From positions 1 through 23,474 of the forward strand of contig DASWIV010000267.1 of the NCBI GenBank assembly GCA_036397475.1: a stretch of DNA of 23,474 nt, in the 5' to 3' direction. Source of the DNA: DASWIV01 sp036397475 (GTDB lineage: Bacteria > JAJVIF01 > JAPKYR01). This document shows, in pieces, positions 22,247 through 23,474 of the stretch (position 1 is the first letter of the stretch; each line of letters begins with the position of its first letter). The notes under the pieces were generated by a model. The model was given only the letters and a program-made list of their open reading frames with translations. It did no database searches and had not been told where the DNA came from. The position numbers and the translations under genes are program-made.

Positions 22247-22768
22247 ATGATACAGTGCAATTTATGCGGCAGTGAAGTGGACGATGACGCAGGAAGCTGC
22301 CAGGGATGCAGCACTCCGGTGTCAATTATAAAGGAAGAAGTTCAACTTCCGGACCCACGTGGAGCGGTAAACGATTATGCTGGAATTCTCTCGGAGGGAG
22401 AATCCGGAGAACTTGCCAGCATGGTAACATCGTTCTTTCATAAAACCGATGTGCCGATAGTTATCGCGATCATACAGAGTACAGGATACCTTCACCCGTC
22501 GGAATACGCATTTTTGCTTTACAATCACTGGGGAATCGGGGAAGAGGGTGTCAATCGCGGTGCTCTTTTTCTTCTTTGCATCAAGGACCAGCATCTGGAG
22601 AGCGAGATCGGAAGCGGTCTCGAGCCAGTACTTCCTGAAGAGGAAGGGGATGCAATTGTAGCTGAATTTATATCCAGCCTGAGCAAGGGGAATTATTTCG
22701 AAGGGTTGAAGAAGGGAACCCAGGCACTGATAAAAACGCTTCAAGGCAGGCTTCCATCGCTTCCATAG
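22247..22768 (+). CDS. TPM-domain protein 3, apparently cytosolic, with N-terminal zinc ribbon
   Basis: No signal peptide or membrane helix is visible. Residues 4-21 are CNLCG...CQGC, a compact zinc ribbon with CxxC pairs at 4/7 and 18/21. The rest (about 34-165) follows the TPM pattern of its two upstream neighbours: AVNDYAGILSE, PIVIAIIQSTGYLHPSEYAF, LYNHWGIGEEGVNRGALFLL, SEIGSGLEPVLPEEEGDAI. Some positions shared by the neighbours have changed: DNG is NRG, and GYG is GSG. Its 173 residues hold little more than ribbon plus TPM. The ribosome site is poor. TPM proteins are usually outside the cytoplasm, so this one is odd. Confidence 0.85.
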   Translation: MIQCNLCGSEVDDDAGSCQGCSTPVSIIKEEVQLPDPRGAVNDYAGILSEGESGELASMVTSFFHKTDVPIVIAIIQSTGYLHPSEYAFLLYNHWGIGEEGVNRGALFLLCIKDQHLESEIGSGLEPVLPEEEGDAIVAEFISSLSKGNYFEGLKKGTQALIKTLQGRLPSLP

Positions 22769-22789
22769 TAGAAAATTTTTCAGTAAATC

Positions 22790-22803
22790 GGCTCAAATGA
22801 GCC
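22790..22803 (+). terminator. Weak hairpin after the TPM cluster
   Basis: GGCTCA and TGAGCC form a 6-bp stem with only a 2-base loop (or 5 bp with 4), 22 bases after the stop. No T run follows directly, so its terminator role is doubtful. Confidence 0.35.
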
Positions 22804-22851
22804 TGTATGAAAACTTTTCCTGAGTTAAATAATAAAATAATCTGAATTCTC

Positions 22852-22880
22852 TTGAAGGTGGTCGGGGTTAGATTTATACT
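22852..22880 (+). promoter_or_regulatory. Sigma-70 promoter for nifJ
   Basis: TTGAAG (22852-22857) and TATACT (22875-22880) lie exactly 17 bases apart. Transcription would start near 22887, about 60 bases before the ATG. Confidence 0.6.
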
Positions 22881-22949
22881 GATATTGCTTGTGTAATTTG
22901 TCACAAAGTCCGTACGATGCCCCCTTCAGGGTGTCAAGAGGTGTAAAAG

Positions 22950-23474
22950 ATGTCCAGGAAATTCGAGTCGATAGACGGTAACACTGCTGCGACGTATATA
23001 GCTTACGCATTCAGCGATGTCGCTGCGATATACCCTATTACGCCGTCATCAAATATGGGAGAAATAGCCGATGAAATGTCCGCAAAGGGGGTTTTGAATT
23101 TATTCGGGCAGCGGGTAAAGGTAAGCGAGATGCAGTCGGAAGCGGGTGCAGCGGGTGCGGTTCATGGTGTGTTGTCGCAGGGCGGACTGGCGACTACATT
23201 TACCGCGTCACAGGGGTTGCTGTTGATGATCCCGAACATGTTCAAGATCGCGGGAGAATTATCTCCGACGGTTTTTCATGTCTCTGCCAGGACTGTAGCT
23301 ACACACGCATTGTCCATTTTCGGTGACCACAGCGATGTGATGGCGACAAGGGGAACGGGCTTCGGCTTAATGGCGGCAGCATCACCACAGGAAGTCCATG
23401 ACCTGGCTATTGTCAGCCATATCGCGACATATAAGACTAAAGTTCCGATGGTGAATTTCTTCGACGGATTCAGG
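22950..23474 (+). CDS. nifJ: Pyruvate:ferredoxin (flavodoxin) oxidoreductase, N-terminal part
   Basis: The first 175 residues of a protein of about 1,170-1,200 are present; the gene runs off the right edge. It catalyses oxidative decarboxylation of pyruvate to acetyl-CoA with reduction of ferredoxin or flavodoxin in anaerobes. The N-terminal domain I is almost textbook: IDGNTAATYIAYAFSDVAAI, YPITPSSNMGEIADEM with the pyruvate-binding Thr near residue 31, EMQSEAGAAGAVHG, FTASQGLLLMIPNM, FHVSARTVATHALSIFGDHS and FFDGFR at the edge. AAGAGGTG upstream of the ATG is the ribosome site. The gene begins 181 bases after the TPM cluster with its own promoter. Confidence 0.96.
   Translation, partial: MSRKFESIDGNTAATYIAYAFSDVAAIYPITPSSNMGEIADEMSAKGVLNLFGQRVKVSEMQSEAGAAGAVHGVLSQGGLATTFTASQGLLLMIPNMFKIAGELSPTVFHVSARTVATHALSIFGDHSDVMATRGTGFGLMAAASPQEVHDLAIVSHIATYKTKVPMVNFFDGFR

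Overview
The window comes from a diderm bacterium of moderate GC content that I cannot place to phylum. It encodes an outer-membrane secretin, a heptosyltransferase-type enzyme for lipopolysaccharide and Sec-exported proteins. The truncated pyruvate:ferredoxin oxidoreductase at the right edge suggests anaerobic or fermentative metabolism. The mix of families (AMIN-type secretin, GuaB3, histone H1-like protein, LemA/TPM proteins) would fit an uncultured candidate-phylum lineage; this is inference. I saw no rRNA, tRNA, CRISPR array, insertion sequence or phage gene.

Bases 1-9053 hold an envelope-spanning secretion or pilus machine on the + strand. It starts with the 3' part of a GspK-like minor pseudopilin. 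An intrinsic terminator and a consensus promoter follow, then a 978-residue PilQ/GspD-type secretin. A second terminator and an extended -10 promoter follow, then a PilM-PilN fusion, a PilO-like protein and a PilP-like protein closed by a third terminator. This is the inner-membrane alignment complex of a type IV pilus. The PilM-PilN fusion has the layout of T2SS GspL, and a GspK-like gene sits next door, so the system looks intermediate between type IV pili and type II secretion. Bases 9109-11015 hold a stand-alone nuoN-like gene with its own promoter and an unusual N-terminal extension.

Five genes lie on the minus strand from 15651 down to 11039. An isoprenylcysteine methyltransferase-like membrane protein overlaps a heptosyltransferase by 4 bases. 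After an AT-rich gap come a DegT/DnrJ/EryC1 sugar aminotransferase, a histone H1-like protein with a separate C-terminal domain, and a secreted Tyr/Asn/Gly-rich protein. The first three suggest surface-glycan work; the last two are of unknown role. A bidirectional hairpin separates this block from nuoN.

Bases 15681-18441 on the + strand carry a VOC-fold protein, a GuaB3-type IMP dehydrogenase-family enzyme with a strong promoter and a leader hairpin, and an exported spermidine-synthase-like protein. Bases 18491-22768 form a compact cluster: a SAM methyltransferase, a LemA protein, a divergent LemA-like protein and three consecutive TPM-domain proteins with different topologies. LemA-TPM pairs are known, but this enlarged set, with one TPM protein apparently cytosolic and carrying an N-terminal zinc ribbon, is the least ordinary locus here together with the PilM-PilN machine. 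The window ends inside nifJ.
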